A DNA stretch of 58,913 bases from Treponema sp. GTDB lineage: Bacteria; Spirochaetota; Spirochaetia; Treponematales; Breznakiellaceae. Position 1 is the first letter of the stretch; each line of letters begins with the position of its first letter. The notes under the pieces were generated by a model that was given only the letters and a program-made list of their open reading frames with translations, was not told the origin of the DNA and ran no database searches. The stretch spans positions 1 to 58,913 of the forward strand of contig WRLP01000016.1 of the NCBI GenBank assembly GCA_009777535.1, in the 5' to 3' direction. The position numbers and the translations under genes are program-made. Positions 14,845 through 24,099 of the stretch are shown here, in pieces.

Positions 14845-15798
14845 ATGGAAGTTGTTCATATACCGGTTCTTTTGGAAGAAACCATGGAATATCTGGCTCC
14901 CAGAGGAAGTGATGAATTAATGGTCGACGCAACCCAGGGAGAGGGGGGGCACAGCTTCGCCTTTTTATCGCGCTTCCCCGATCTTAGAATTGCCGGTGTC
15001 GATGTAGATGCTTCCATTCAGGCTGTCGCAAAGGAACGGCTGAAGGGCTTCGGGGCCAGGGTGTATTTTTACTCCGGCTGGGCGCAGGATTTTTTCGCCG
15101 AATACCCTTCCACACTTAAACGGCCGGATACAATACTGATTGATCTTGGAGTGAGCCTTTATCATTACATGAAAAGCAACAGGGGTTTCACTTTCAGGGG
15201 CAATGAAGAATTGGATATGCGCCTCGATATTTCCGGCGGCGTTACTGCGGCACAACTCCTGGGCCGGCTGCCGGAAAAGGATCTGGCGGATCTTTTATAC
15301 AACAATGCTGATGAACGTTATTCGAGGCGGATTGCTTCGTTAATTGTGAAAGAGCGGCAAAAGGGCACCATTACAACAACCGCGGCCCTCGCGTCGATCG
15401 TGGAAAAAGCGGTGCCGGCTTCGTACCGGAATGGTCAGATACATCCTGCGACCAGGACCTTTCAGGCTCTGCGAATCGCGGTAAACGGAGAGCTTTCACG
15501 GCTTTCCGGTCTCCTTGAGGGGGCGCTCAGGGTCCTCGAGCCGGGGGGGAGGCTTGGGGTAATAAGTTTTCATTCTTTGGAGGACAGGATAGTCAAAGTT
15601 TTTATCAGAACCATGAATAAGGACTGTACCTGTCCTCCCGGAGCGCCGATATGTAGATGTGAGGGACGCCGCTCCGTGAATATTCTGACAAAAAAGGGAA
15701 TTGTGCCTTCTCCTGAAGAAGTAAAGGCTAATCCCCCTTCCACAAGCGCGAGGCTGCGGGTAGTTGAAAAAGTACTGGATGAGGCCGGACAATGTTAA
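14845..15798 (+). CDS. rsmH: 16S rRNA (cytosine(1402)-N4)-methyltransferase
   Basis: 317 residues. It methylates C1402 of 16S rRNA using S-adenosylmethionine. Motifs: HIPVLLEETMEYL, VDATQGEGGHS (SAM loop), GVDVD, TILIDLGVSLYHY, RGFTFRGNEELDMRLD, HPATRTFQALRIAVN, GRLGVISFHSLEDRIVK and a C-terminal Cys-containing segment (CTCPPGAPICRC). Second gene of the cluster, as in most bacteria; its end overlaps the ftsL-like gene by 7 bases. Confidence 0.96.
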   Translation: MEVVHIPVLLEETMEYLAPRGSDELMVDATQGEGGHSFAFLSRFPDLRIAGVDVDASIQAVAKERLKGFGARVYFYSGWAQDFFAEYPSTLKRPDTILIDLGVSLYHYMKSNRGFTFRGNEELDMRLDISGGVTAAQLLGRLPEKDLADLLYNNADERYSRRIASLIVKERQKGTITTTAALASIVEKAVPASYRNGQIHPATRTFQALRIAVNGELSRLSGLLEGALRVLEPGGRLGVISFHSLEDRIVKVFIRTMNKDCTCPPGAPICRCEGRRSVNILTKKGIVPSPEEVKANPPSTSARLRVVEKVLDEAGQC

Positions 15799-16085
15799 AG
15801 AAGTATCTGTTTCTGTATTTTGCCGTTATCGCCATACCGCTTATGATGGGGTTGTGCGTTTGGCAGTCTTTCAGGTATCAGCGGCTGAACCTGGATGTGA
15901 ATCGCATCGAAAAAACTCAGGCGGAATTTGTTGAACGCAATAAACAGCTTATTGCAGATATCGCTGTGCAGTCATCGCCTGAAAGAATAGAACAAATAGC
16001 CGTAAGAGAGTTGAAGTTGCGGAGAATACGTCCGGAAGACGTATTGCAGGTAAGAATAGAGGGGGGGAAGGGGCATGAGCTCTGA
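15792..16085 (+). CDS. ftsL: FtsL-like cell division protein
   Basis: 97 residues with one N-terminal membrane span (about 3-25) followed by a heptad-rich helix (RYQRLNLDVNRIEKTQAEF, then ERNKQLIADIAV) and a short C-terminal segment. Sequence is too short and variable for certain naming, but topology and position between rsmH and murF fit FtsL, which joins the division site with FtsB and FtsQ. It overlaps rsmH by 7 and murF by 11 bases. Confidence 0.75.
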   Translation: MLKKYLFLYFAVIAIPLMMGLCVWQSFRYQRLNLDVNRIEKTQAEFVERNKQLIADIAVQSSPERIEQIAVRELKLRRIRPEDVLQVRIEGGKGHEL

Positions 16086-17481
16086 CACGGTTCTCATGGA
16101 TTATGAAAGCCTTTCCCATTCTCTTGGAGCGCGGCGTTTTTCTTTTTCAAAAACAAATCCTAAAGAAATCAAATCGGTAAGCATCGATTCCAGATGCATA
16201 GGGCAGGGCGCTCTTTTTGTGGCTCTTGCCGGAGAGAAAACCGACGGCCATCATCATGTTGCCGAGGCTTTCCGCGCCGGGGCTTCCGGTGCCATAGTGG
16301 AATCTTCGAAACTGGCGGACTTTAATCTTGTAGATACGGCAAAAAGCATGGGTAAGGATCTGTTGGCGGTAGATAATTCCCTAAAGGCGTTACAGGAAGC
16401 GGCCGGTTTTTATCTTGGAAAGTTCCCAAAACTCCTTAAAATCGGGATTACCGGCTCCAGCGGCAAGACGACAACAAAAGAAATGGCCGCAGCAATTATT
16501 TCCCGGGAAAAAGAAACTGTAATGAATATGGGCAACCTTAATTCGGAAACAGGGCTTCCCCTTTCGGTTTTTTCGGTGCGCTCCAATCACGAGGCCGGAG
16601 TTTTTGAATTAGGCATGAACCGGAAAGGGGAAATCGCCGAACTCTCCGCCGTTTTAAAACCAAACATCGCTTTAATTACAAATATAGGTTCCGCCCATAT
16701 CGGAATTCTCGGCAGTAAACAGTCGATAGCCAAGGAGAAAAAAAATATTTTTTCTCACCTTGCCGTTAACGATGCCGCCTTAATTCCGTACGAAGATGAA
16801 TGGCGGGATTATCTTGCTGAAGGCGTAAAGGGAAGGGTTATTTTTTACAGCGCAGCTTCTTTTACAGAGCTGGAAAATATCAGGAGCCTTGGCCTGGATG
16901 GGACTGAAATCACATGGGCGGGAGAGAAGATTCGCCTTGCCCTGCCTGGTAAACACAACCTTGCCGATGCTCTGGCCGCCATTGCCATTGCCCGCGAGGT
17001 GTCTGTCGGCGCCAGCGCGATAAAACAGGGCATTGAATCGGTAAAACCCATGTTCGGCAGAAGCGAAATTCTCAAGGGCAGGACAACGGTATTGCGCGAT
17101 TGTTACAATGCTTCGCCGGAAGCGGTACGCAAGACCCTGGAATTATGCGACAGTCTGGAATGGCACGGCAGACGCATCTATGTATTGGCAGATATGCTGG
17201 AGCTGGGCGGCAGTTCACGTCCTGCCCATGAGCAGCTTGGTTTACAGGCAGACGGTTCAAAAGCGGATATGGTTTTTCTTTTCGGAAAAGAGTGCCGCAT
17301 AGCCTGCGCACAAATGAAAAAAAAGCCCTTTTTCCATTCTGAAGATATAGACGAACTTTCTATGGCGCTGGACAAGTTCGTTCATAAAGACGATCTTGTT
17401 TTACTTAAAGGCTCCAGGGGCTGCGCTCTTGAGCGTTTAACCGGAATGTTAACAGGGCAGGAGGCGCCGGATGTTTCTTGA
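16075..17481 (+). CDS. murF: UDP-MurNAc-tripeptide--D-alanyl-D-alanine ligase
   Basis: 468 residues. It adds the D-Ala-D-Ala dipeptide to the UDP-muramyl tripeptide in the cytoplasm, the last soluble step of the peptidoglycan precursor. Motifs: VSIDSRCIGQGALFVAL, P-loop GITGSSGKTTTKE, MNMGNLNSETGLPL, LGMNRKGEI, TNIGSAHIG and DCYNASPEAV. MurE is not adjacent, unlike in many other clusters. It overlaps ftsL and mraY by 11 bases each. Confidence 0.95.
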   Translation: MSSDTVLMDYESLSHSLGARRFSFSKTNPKEIKSVSIDSRCIGQGALFVALAGEKTDGHHHVAEAFRAGASGAIVESSKLADFNLVDTAKSMGKDLLAVDNSLKALQEAAGFYLGKFPKLLKIGITGSSGKTTTKEMAAAIISREKETVMNMGNLNSETGLPLSVFSVRSNHEAGVFELGMNRKGEIAELSAVLKPNIALITNIGSAHIGILGSKQSIAKEKKNIFSHLAVNDAALIPYEDEWRDYLAEGVKGRVIFYSAASFTELENIRSLGLDGTEITWAGEKIRLALPGKHNLADALAAIAIAREVSVGASAIKQGIESVKPMFGRSEILKGRTTVLRDCYNASPEAVRKTLELCDSLEWHGRRIYVLADMLELGGSSRPAHEQLGLQADGSKADMVFLFGKECRIACAQMKKKPFFHSEDIDELSMALDKFVHKDDLVLLKGSRGCALERLTGMLTGQEAPDVS

Positions 17482-18550
17482 GTTCATCTATCCTCTGGTT
17501 AGATACTTTACTCCTGTCAATGTTTTTTTGTATCTTACTTTTCGCAGCGCCTATGCAGCCTTAACCACCCTGTTGATCTGCTTTTTGTTTGGCGGAAAAA
17601 TTATTGAGATTTTACGGAAACTTAAAATCGGACAATCAATCCGCGAGGACGGTCCGGAAACTCATCTGGCAAAGACCGGAACCCCTACAATGGGCGGGGT
17701 CTTTATTATTATTTCTGTTTTAATTTCCATGCTGTTTTGGGGTGATCTTGGCAGTCCAATGATCTGGATAGTAATGGGCTCTTTTGCCGCCTTCGGTACA
17801 ATAGGTTTTATGGACGATTTTCTTAAAGTCAGGCGGAATAACTCCAAAGGGCTGCCTGTGTGGGGAAAGCTCGCAGGGCAGGCGTTGATTGCCATAACAA
17901 TCGTACTTATTTTATATTTTTCCGGCGGGGAAGATATCACTTCTCTTTACATTCCCTTCTTTAAGAACCCTGTGATCGATTTGGGCTGGCTCTGGATTCC
18001 CTTTGGGGTTCTGCTGATTGTAGCCGAATCCAATGCGGTAAATTTTTCCGACGGCCTTGACGGGCTTTTGGCCGGGCTGCTTATCCTCGTCTTTATTACC
18101 CTTGCAATCCTTACCTACATAACAGGGCGAATAGACTATTCTTCATATCTTGGAATTCCCTACATTCCCGGTGCAGGTGAACTGACAGTCTTCTGCCTGG
18201 CGGCGGCCGGGGCCTGCATCGGCTTCCTGTGGTTCAATGCCTATCCGGCCGAAGTCTTTATGGGCGATGTAGGCAGTTTGTCTCTCGGCGGAGTTATAGC
18301 CGTTATTTCGCTTATCATCAAAAAAGAAATTCTTATTCTGGTAATCGGCGGAGTCTTTGTCCTGGAAATTGCTTCGGTGGTTATCCAGGTTTGCTGCTAT
18401 AAAATAAGGAAAAAGCGGGTTTTCAAGATGGCGCCGCTTCATCATCACTTCGAGCTCTCCGGATGGCCGGAAGCTAAAGTTGTAATTCGTTTTTGGATAC
18501 TGGGCGGGCTGTTTGCGATCATTGCCCTTTCGACATTGAAGATACAGTAG
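17471..18550 (+). CDS. mraY: Phospho-N-acetylmuramoyl-pentapeptide transferase
   Basis: 359 residues with about ten membrane spans. It transfers phospho-MurNAc-pentapeptide to undecaprenyl phosphate, making lipid I at the inner face of the membrane. Motifs: KTGTPTMGGVF, FMDDFLKVRRN (catalytic Asp pair), NFSDGLDGL, VFMGDVGSLSLGG and PLHHHFELSGWPE with its His triplet. Normal length. It follows murF directly in pathway order. Confidence 0.97.
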   Translation: MFLEFIYPLVRYFTPVNVFLYLTFRSAYAALTTLLICFLFGGKIIEILRKLKIGQSIREDGPETHLAKTGTPTMGGVFIIISVLISMLFWGDLGSPMIWIVMGSFAAFGTIGFMDDFLKVRRNNSKGLPVWGKLAGQALIAITIVLILYFSGGEDITSLYIPFFKNPVIDLGWLWIPFGVLLIVAESNAVNFSDGLDGLLAGLLILVFITLAILTYITGRIDYSSYLGIPYIPGAGELTVFCLAAAGACIGFLWFNAYPAEVFMGDVGSLSLGGVIAVISLIIKKEILILVIGGVFVLEIASVVIQVCCYKIRKKRVFKMAPLHHHFELSGWPEAKVVIRFWILGGLFAIIALSTLKIQ

Positions 18551-18559
18551 GCGGTTGTT

Positions 18560-19756
18560 GTGTATAAGTTAGAAACTGATAAAAATACCGGCATCAATTC
18601 TACCCACCTTTTATGCGCCTGTGTGCTTCTGTTAACAGGTGTTGGACTCGTGACCCTTTATTCATCTTCATACGCATTTGCACAGAGATTTTACGAGAAC
18701 AGTTATCACTTTATAAGAAGACAGTCAGTATTCGGTTTAGTTGGGATCGTGCTATTTTTCATCTGCACGCGTCTGGATTTGGAAAAAATCAGAGTACTTA
18801 TTACTCCTCTGGTTATTCTTGCCGTAGTTCTTTGTCTGTTGACTCTGGTTCCCGGCATAGGAGTAGAACGTAACAGCGCCTCCCGCTGGATAAAAATCGG
18901 TTCGGCCACCACATACCAGCCGTCAGAACTGGTAAAACTGGCGCTTCCGATGTATCTGGCACACAGGCTGGATAAAAAGAAGGACAGTATAGAAATGAAT
19001 AATTCCGGAATTGTTCTTCCGGTGCTAATTACCGGCATTTTCTTTATTCTTATTTATCTGCAAAATAATTTCTCGACTGCAATTTTCATAGCGTTTAATG
19101 CCCTGGCTGTTTTCTTTTTGGCGGGACTGCGCCTTCGCTATTTCTTTGCCGCCATTATTATGATGCTGCCTGTTTCGGCGTTGCTGGTTTTTACCAAAGA
19201 ACACAGGGTAAGGCGGCTGCTGAGTTTTGTAAAACCCGAATGGGACCCGCTGGGGGCAGGTTATCAGGTTCGTTCAAGCCTTCTGGCAATTATTTCCGGC
19301 GGATTTCTTGGAAAGGGAATTGGGCAGGGAACGCGGAAGATAGCGAGTGTCCCGGAAATACAATCCGACTTTATCTTTTGTGCATTTGCCGAGGAAACGG
19401 GTTTTATAGGAGTGCTGTTTTTCTTTATTCTCTTTTCCATTTTTATAATTCAGGGATACCGCGGAGCATGGAGAAGTTCATCAGTATATAAATCTTTACT
19501 GGCGTATGGCCTTGTAACAATGCTTGCCTCGCAGGCTCTTCTGAACATAGCCGTTGTTTCCGGGGCGCTTCCTGCTACCGGAGTGCCGCTGCCGTTTTTT
19601 TCATCCGGAGGCTCAGCGCTTATTACAACTCTTGTAAGTGCGGGTTTCATTGTTAATGTTGCCAGAAACAGCGGTAAAAAAGAGAACGTTAATAATATAG
19701 ACTACGGCCAGAGCTACGATTATTTTAATTCTTTGGAGAACCAGGATGTCAGGTAG
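18560..19756 (+). CDS. ftsW: SEDS-family division glycosyltransferase FtsW
   Basis: 398 residues, start GTG 18560, about ten membrane spans. SEDS signatures include TLYSSSYAFA, SRWIKIGSATTYQPSELVKL, GAGYQVRSSLLAI, SVPEIQSDFIFCAFAEETG, and PATGVPLPFFSSGGSALI. It polymerises septal glycan together with a class B penicillin-binding protein; that partner (ftsI) is not in this cluster. RodA is the alternative name, but the position before ftsQ-ftsA-ftsZ favours FtsW. Its end overlaps ftsQ by 11 bases. Confidence 0.92.
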   Translation: MYKLETDKNTGINSTHLLCACVLLLTGVGLVTLYSSSYAFAQRFYENSYHFIRRQSVFGLVGIVLFFICTRLDLEKIRVLITPLVILAVVLCLLTLVPGIGVERNSASRWIKIGSATTYQPSELVKLALPMYLAHRLDKKKDSIEMNNSGIVLPVLITGIFFILIYLQNNFSTAIFIAFNALAVFFLAGLRLRYFFAAIIMMLPVSALLVFTKEHRVRRLLSFVKPEWDPLGAGYQVRSSLLAIISGGFLGKGIGQGTRKIASVPEIQSDFIFCAFAEETGFIGVLFFFILFSIFIIQGYRGAWRSSSVYKSLLAYGLVTMLASQALLNIAVVSGALPATGVPLPFFSSGGSALITTLVSAGFIVNVARNSGKKENVNNIDYGQSYDYFNSLENQDVR

Positions 19757-20576
19757 TTACAGCTGCGGTTATGCCGGCTCAGCAGAAGATGAAAAAACCG
19801 TTGAAAGATCGACCGGTAAAATTGAAAAGGGATTAAAACGGCTGCTTTTGTTTGCGGGCATTATCCTTGCCGGGCATCTAATTTGGCTTTTTATTGTCAG
19901 CCCGTGTATCCCGTTTACCACGGTTGATGTGCACGGTTTTGCCGGTTTTAATAATGCGCAGGTTCTTGGCTATGCCAATATTTCCGAAAGCGCTTCATTC
20001 ATTTCAGTTAAAGCGCTGGACATACAAAGACAGCTTTATACGCACCCTCTTGTGGAATCCGCCAGAGTAATCAAGCGCTTTCCGGACAGGCTGTCAATTT
20101 ATCTTGAGCCGAGAGTTTCTGTTGCAGTTTCGCTTGCGGCAATCAACGGCAGGCAGCGGCAACTTCATATTGACAGACAGGGAGTGGTTTTTAAGATAAC
20201 AAACGAGTCTTCACAAACAACCGTGCCGGTTATCTCCGGTCTGGCTTTTGAAAATCCGGCTCCGGGCATGAAGCTGCCTGCCGCATTTGTACCCCTGCTG
20301 GAAGAAATATCGGTAATTGGTTTTTCTTCGCCAGAGCTTTTGGCTGCTTTGTCCGAAATCAGAATCAACCGCAAGGATTTTGATGATTTTGATCTGATTC
20401 TTTATTCAATTCACAGTCCAATCAGGGTTAGACTGGAAAAAAATATTTCTGAAGAAACCCTTCGATATGTGATGCTTATGCTTGATGTATTCAAAACCAG
20501 AACTCCGAAACCCCAGGAGATCGATTTTAGATCCGGCATGGGTTCATATACTATAAAGGAGGCTCACTCTGGCTAA
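19746..20576 (+). CDS. ftsQ: Cell division protein FtsQ (POTRA domain)
   Basis: 276 residues. A cytoplasmic N-terminus (about 1-33), one membrane span (LLLFAGIILAGHLIWLFIV) and a periplasmic part. The POTRA domain begins FTTVDVHGFAGFNNAQVL and includes HPLVESARVIKRFPDRLSIYL, followed by the beta domain. FtsQ bridges cytoplasmic and periplasmic division proteins. Its last bases contain the Shine-Dalgarno sequence and CTG start of ftsA. Confidence 0.85.
   Translation: MSGSYSCGYAGSAEDEKTVERSTGKIEKGLKRLLLFAGIILAGHLIWLFIVSPCIPFTTVDVHGFAGFNNAQVLGYANISESASFISVKALDIQRQLYTHPLVESARVIKRFPDRLSIYLEPRVSVAVSLAAINGRQRQLHIDRQGVVFKITNESSQTTVPVISGLAFENPAPGMKLPAAFVPLLEEISVIGFSSPELLAALSEIRINRKDFDDFDLILYSIHSPIRVRLEKNISEETLRYVMLMLDVFKTRTPKPQEIDFRSGMGSYTIKEAHSG
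20555..20571 (+). promoter_or_regulatory. Ribosome binding site that points to a CTG start for ftsA
   Basis: AAAGGAGG (20555-20562) is followed after six bases by CTG (20569-20571), in frame with ftsA. The only nearby ATG (20576) is out of frame and its reading frame ends after about 40 codons. The first in-frame GTG (20617) would delete the DIGTTK nucleotide loop. Confidence 0.65.
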
Positions 20577-21837
20577 TGACGATATTGTTGTCGGTCTTGA
20601 TATTGGAACGACAAAAGTGTGCGCCGTTATCGGCGAATATAACAGTAATGGAATTCTTGAGATTACCGGAACGGGGCTTTGTCCTTCGACAGGCTTAAGA
20701 AAGGGAATTGTTGTTAATATTGAAGCCACTCTGCGTGCGGTTTCCGGCGCGATTGAAGCCGCCGAAATGATGAGCGGCCGCGAGGTACACAACTGCTGGA
20801 CTGGTGTCGGGGGCAGCCAAATTAACGGGTTTAATTCTAAAGGGGTTGTCGCGATTACCGGGAAGAAACGCGAAACAAGGGAAATTGGTAAAGAGGATGT
20901 AGCCCGTGTAATCGAAGCGGCAAGAGCGGTGGTTATACCGATGGACAGACAGATACTGGAAGTGATCCCGCAGACCTTTACCGTAGATGATCAAAAGGGA
21001 ATACGAAATCCCCTGGACATGATTGGCGTCCGTCTGGAATCGGAAGTGCATATTATTACCTGCACCGTTACCGGAGGCCAAAACCTTGTTAAGTGTGTTA
21101 ACAGGGCAGGCTTCAGGGTAAATGCCCTTGTTCTGCAGCCGATGGCGGCAGGGACTGCGGTTCTGACGCGGGAAGAAATTGATCTTGGTGTGGTGCTGGT
21201 AGATCTTGGCGGGGGAACAACCGATGTTTTGGTTTATGCAGAAGGCGCTCCATATTCTACTTTTACAATTCCCGCCGGGGGGCAGCAGGTAACAAATGAT
21301 ATATCAATAATAAAAAATATTCCAATAGATACAGCGGAAAAAATAAAGATTGATGCCGGCTGCTGCTGGGAAGGAAATCTTGAGGATAACGAAGAAATTA
21401 TTGTTCCCGGTGTTGGCGGCAGACCGCCATTGTCCATTCCACGCTCGCAGATTCATGCCATCATCAAACCGAGAATGGAAGAAATATTTAATATGGTAAA
21501 AGAAAAACTGGACAAGCTGAATCTTTCCAGGCCTCTTGGCGGTGGAATTGTACTGACAGGCGGCGGCGCTCAGCTTTCTGGTGTAGTGGAACTGGCAAAT
21601 CAGATTTTCAAACTTCCGGCGAGAATTGGAAGCCCAATTCCTTCGGCGGATTTATCCGGTCTTGTAGAAGAATACCGCAGCCCTTCCTATGCCACTGCAA
21701 TTGGGCTCATTCTCGAAGGAAAAAAACGGGAAGGGTTATCGGGCCAGCAGCAGGGGAACGACGGAAGGCAGGGAGAAAAAAAATATCCGGAGCTGATAGA
21801 GAAATTTAAAACATGGCTAAAAGAGGAGTTTTTGTAG
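20569..21837 (+). CDS. ftsA: Cell division actin-like ATPase FtsA
   Basis: 422 residues from CTG 20569. Actin-fold phosphate loop VGLDIGTTKVCAVIGEY at the N-terminus, SHS2/1C region (about 85-165), second phosphate loop VVLVDLGGGTTDVLVY, adenosine motif GGIVLTGGGAQLSGV. The C-terminal end (ELIEKFKTWLKEEFL) is the amphipathic helix that tethers FtsA and hence FtsZ to the membrane; the linker before it is Gln/Gly-rich. The CTG start is unusual but is supported by an ideal ribosome binding site and by the need for the DIGTTK loop. Confidence 0.93.
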   Translation: MANDDIVVGLDIGTTKVCAVIGEYNSNGILEITGTGLCPSTGLRKGIVVNIEATLRAVSGAIEAAEMMSGREVHNCWTGVGGSQINGFNSKGVVAITGKKRETREIGKEDVARVIEAARAVVIPMDRQILEVIPQTFTVDDQKGIRNPLDMIGVRLESEVHIITCTVTGGQNLVKCVNRAGFRVNALVLQPMAAGTAVLTREEIDLGVVLVDLGGGTTDVLVYAEGAPYSTFTIPAGGQQVTNDISIIKNIPIDTAEKIKIDAGCCWEGNLEDNEEIIVPGVGGRPPLSIPRSQIHAIIKPRMEEIFNMVKEKLDKLNLSRPLGGGIVLTGGGAQLSGVVELANQIFKLPARIGSPIPSADLSGLVEEYRSPSYATAIGLILEGKKREGLSGQQQGNDGRQGEKKYPELIEKFKTWLKEEFL

Positions 21838-21896
21838 AATCAATCGAGCGGCGGAAACTGCCGGTCAGATAAAAGAAAAAGTATGGGAGGGACTTA

Positions 21897-23168
21897 ATGA
21901 ACATTTTCGCGGTACGTGAGGAAGTAGCACGTTTTGAAACACCGGTGCTTCAATTTAAACCGCAGGAGGAGTCGGTTCCGGCAACCATCAAGGTTATCGG
22001 CGCCGGCGGCGGCGGATCAAATGCGGTAAACCGCATGATCGAAAGCGGTCTTACGGGAGTCCAGTTTATCGCGGTCAATACCGATATGCAGGATCTCTTC
22101 AACAAAAGCAAAGCACCGACAAAACTGCAAATCGGGGCCAAGCTAACCGGCGGCCGGGGCGCAGGAGGCAAACCGGAAATCGGCGAGGTTGCAGCGGAAG
22201 AAGACCGTTTAATGATTGCCGATGCCCTAAAGGGATCGGACATGGTCTTCGTTACAGCAGGAATGGGCGGCGGTACAGGCACGGGCTCCGCTCCGATTAT
22301 CGCCAGAGTAGCGAAAGAACAGGGGGCGCTGACAGTAGCGGTTGTTACCAAGCCATTCGACAACGAAGGGCGCTACAGAATGAAGCGTGCAGAAGAAGGA
22401 ATCGACAAATTACGCGAAGAAGTGGATACGCTAATTGTAATTCCCAATCAGCATTTGTTTAAGCTGGTGGAGCGGAGTACGTCTCTGAAGCAAGCCTACC
22501 TTTTGGCAGACGATATACTGCGCCAGGGAGTAAAAGGAATTGCCGACCTTATTACAAAGACAGGAATCGTCAATACTGATTTTGCAGATGTCGAAACTAC
22601 CATGAAAGGACAGGGAGATGCCTTAATGGGGATTGGACTTGGCTCGGGAGATAATCGCGCAAAGGAAGCTGCAAGTAATGCAATTGATAACCCGCTGTTG
22701 GAGGATACAAGTATTGACGGAGCGACAAGAATACTGATAAATATCGCCGGCCCGGATGATATTTCCCTTGTGGAAGTTGATGAAGTGCTTAACACGATCA
22801 GGGCAAAGGCAGATCCGGAAGTTAATATAATTCATGGCCTGCGTTTCGAAGCGGAACTTGGAGATTGTGTTCAGGTAACCGTAATTGCGACGGGATTCGA
22901 CAGTGCCAGGAACGATGGGGTGAGTTTGCCTGCCGGTAATTCCAAGCCCAAAGAAACCGATTTTATCAATTACAGTGATTATGTTCAAATGAGGGAGCGA
23001 GCCAAAAAGCCGGATTTTCTCGGTTATCTGCCCCAGCGGGAATACCATGAAGATTTGGATGTGCCTGCCCTGTTAAGAAATCATGATTATTGGCAGGAAA
23101 AGACTATCAATGAATTACCTGAACAGCAGGATCAGGGTTATATCAATGTTAAAGCGGGGATAAACTAG
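21897..23168 (+). CDS. ftsZ: Cell division GTPase FtsZ
   Basis: 423 residues. It is the tubulin homologue that forms the division ring. Visible: an N-terminal extension of about 28 residues, [43 protein letters not shown] (tubulin signature), [11 protein letters not shown] and the T7 region with [11 protein letters not shown]. The C-terminal tail after about residue 345 is long and has no classical DIPxFLR-type peptide; [11 protein letters not shown] may serve that role. GGGAGGG is the ribosome binding site. Spacing to ftsA is 59 bases. Confidence 0.97.
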   Translation: MNIFAVREEVARFETPVLQFKPQEESVPATIKVIGAGGGGSNAVNRMIESGLTGVQFIAVNTDMQDLFNKSKAPTKLQIGAKLTGGRGAGGKPEIGEVAAEEDRLMIADALKGSDMVFVTAGMGGGTGTGSAPIIARVAKEQGALTVAVVTKPFDNEGRYRMKRAEEGIDKLREEVDTLIVIPNQHLFKLVERSTSLKQAYLLADDILRQGVKGIADLITKTGIVNTDFADVETTMKGQGDALMGIGLGSGDNRAKEAASNAIDNPLLEDTSIDGATRILINIAGPDDISLVEVDEVLNTIRAKADPEVNIIHGLRFEAELGDCVQVTVIATGFDSARNDGVSLPAGNSKPKETDFINYSDYVQMRERAKKPDFLGYLPQREYHEDLDVPALLRNHDYWQEKTINELPEQQDQGYINVKAGIN

Positions 23169-23169
23169 A

Positions 23170-24096
23170 TTGGATAATCGACAGTTGCTGGACAGGTTTT
23201 GTTCCCGGCTTATTGCAGTTGAGCATCATTCTGTACTGACAAAGGAAACTTACAGGCTGGAAGTTTCTCGCTTCCTGGACTATATAACAGAGGAAATGAT
23301 TCCTGTCGCCGAAGTTAAAACCGACCAACTTGCCGCTTATATTACAAAGCGTCGTAACGAAGATGGAATCGATTCCAGGTCCGCCGCAAAGGCTATCTCC
23401 TGTCTGCGTTCTTTTTTCCGATTTGCCATAGATGAGGGAATCATCCTGAATAATCCGGCGGCGACACTGGAAAGTCCGAAACGCCGTATGAAACTTCCGC
23501 AAGTAATGGACAGTAAAACTGTTGAAGATCTTTTTGAAAAAGTAGATGTCGAAAGCCCGCTTGGCGTCAGGGATCGCTGCATCTTTGAACTTTTATACTC
23601 GGCAGGTCTTAGGGTTTCCGAGGCGGCTGCCCTGAATATACGGGATGTTGATCTTGAAGGAGGGGTAGCTAAAGTCAGGGGAAAGGGAAACAAGGAGCGG
23701 CTTGCCCTCTTTGGAATGGTAGCGGCGTCCTGGTTGAAGAAGTATCTTTACGAAGCCAGGCCGTATATTGCCAGCAAGAATGTCCAGGGAAGGCAGTCAA
23801 AGGCGCTTTTTATCGGAAGAAGAGGGAAGAGGCTTTCCAGAAAAGGCATCTGGAAAAATTATTCAAAGGCGGCCGGCATAGCCGGAACACCTTCCGGCCT
23901 TCATACACTGCGGCATAGTTTTGCCACCGAACTTTTAGCCGGAGGAGCCGATCTTAGAACGGTACAGGAACTTTTAGGGCATGCGGATCTTAGCACAACC
24001 CAGATTTATACCCACGTTGATGTTAAGGTTCTGCGTGAAAATCACAAGCGGTTTTTACCTAAACTTTCTTTATATGGGAAAATGAGTGATATTTAA
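23170..24096 (+). CDS. xerC: Tyrosine recombinase, Xer type (first of two)
   Basis: 308 residues from TTG 23170 (GGGGA 9 bases upstream); a later ATG would remove part of the core-binding domain. N-terminal SAM-like domain (about 1-90), then catalytic domain with the first Arg in YSAGLRVSEAA, Lys in RGKGNKERL, HTLRHSFATELL, LGHADLSTTQ and the nucleophile Tyr in IYTHV. Xer recombinases resolve chromosome dimers at dif with FtsK. It starts one base after the ftsZ stop. Whether it is XerC or XerD cannot be settled from sequence alone; the second Xer is at 28036. Confidence 0.88.
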   Translation: MDNRQLLDRFCSRLIAVEHHSVLTKETYRLEVSRFLDYITEEMIPVAEVKTDQLAAYITKRRNEDGIDSRSAAKAISCLRSFFRFAIDEGIILNNPAATLESPKRRMKLPQVMDSKTVEDLFEKVDVESPLGVRDRCIFELLYSAGLRVSEAAALNIRDVDLEGGVAKVRGKGNKERLALFGMVAASWLKKYLYEARPYIASKNVQGRQSKALFIGRRGKRLSRKGIWKNYSKAAGIAGTPSGLHTLRHSFATELLAGGADLRTVQELLGHADLSTTQIYTHVDVKVLRENHKRFLPKLSLYGKMSDI

Positions 24097-24099
24097 AGT

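Noticed and set aside
20576-20700. ATG overlapping the ftsQ stop as ftsA start
   Set aside because: It is in another frame and meets a stop after about 40 codons, without any FtsA sequence.
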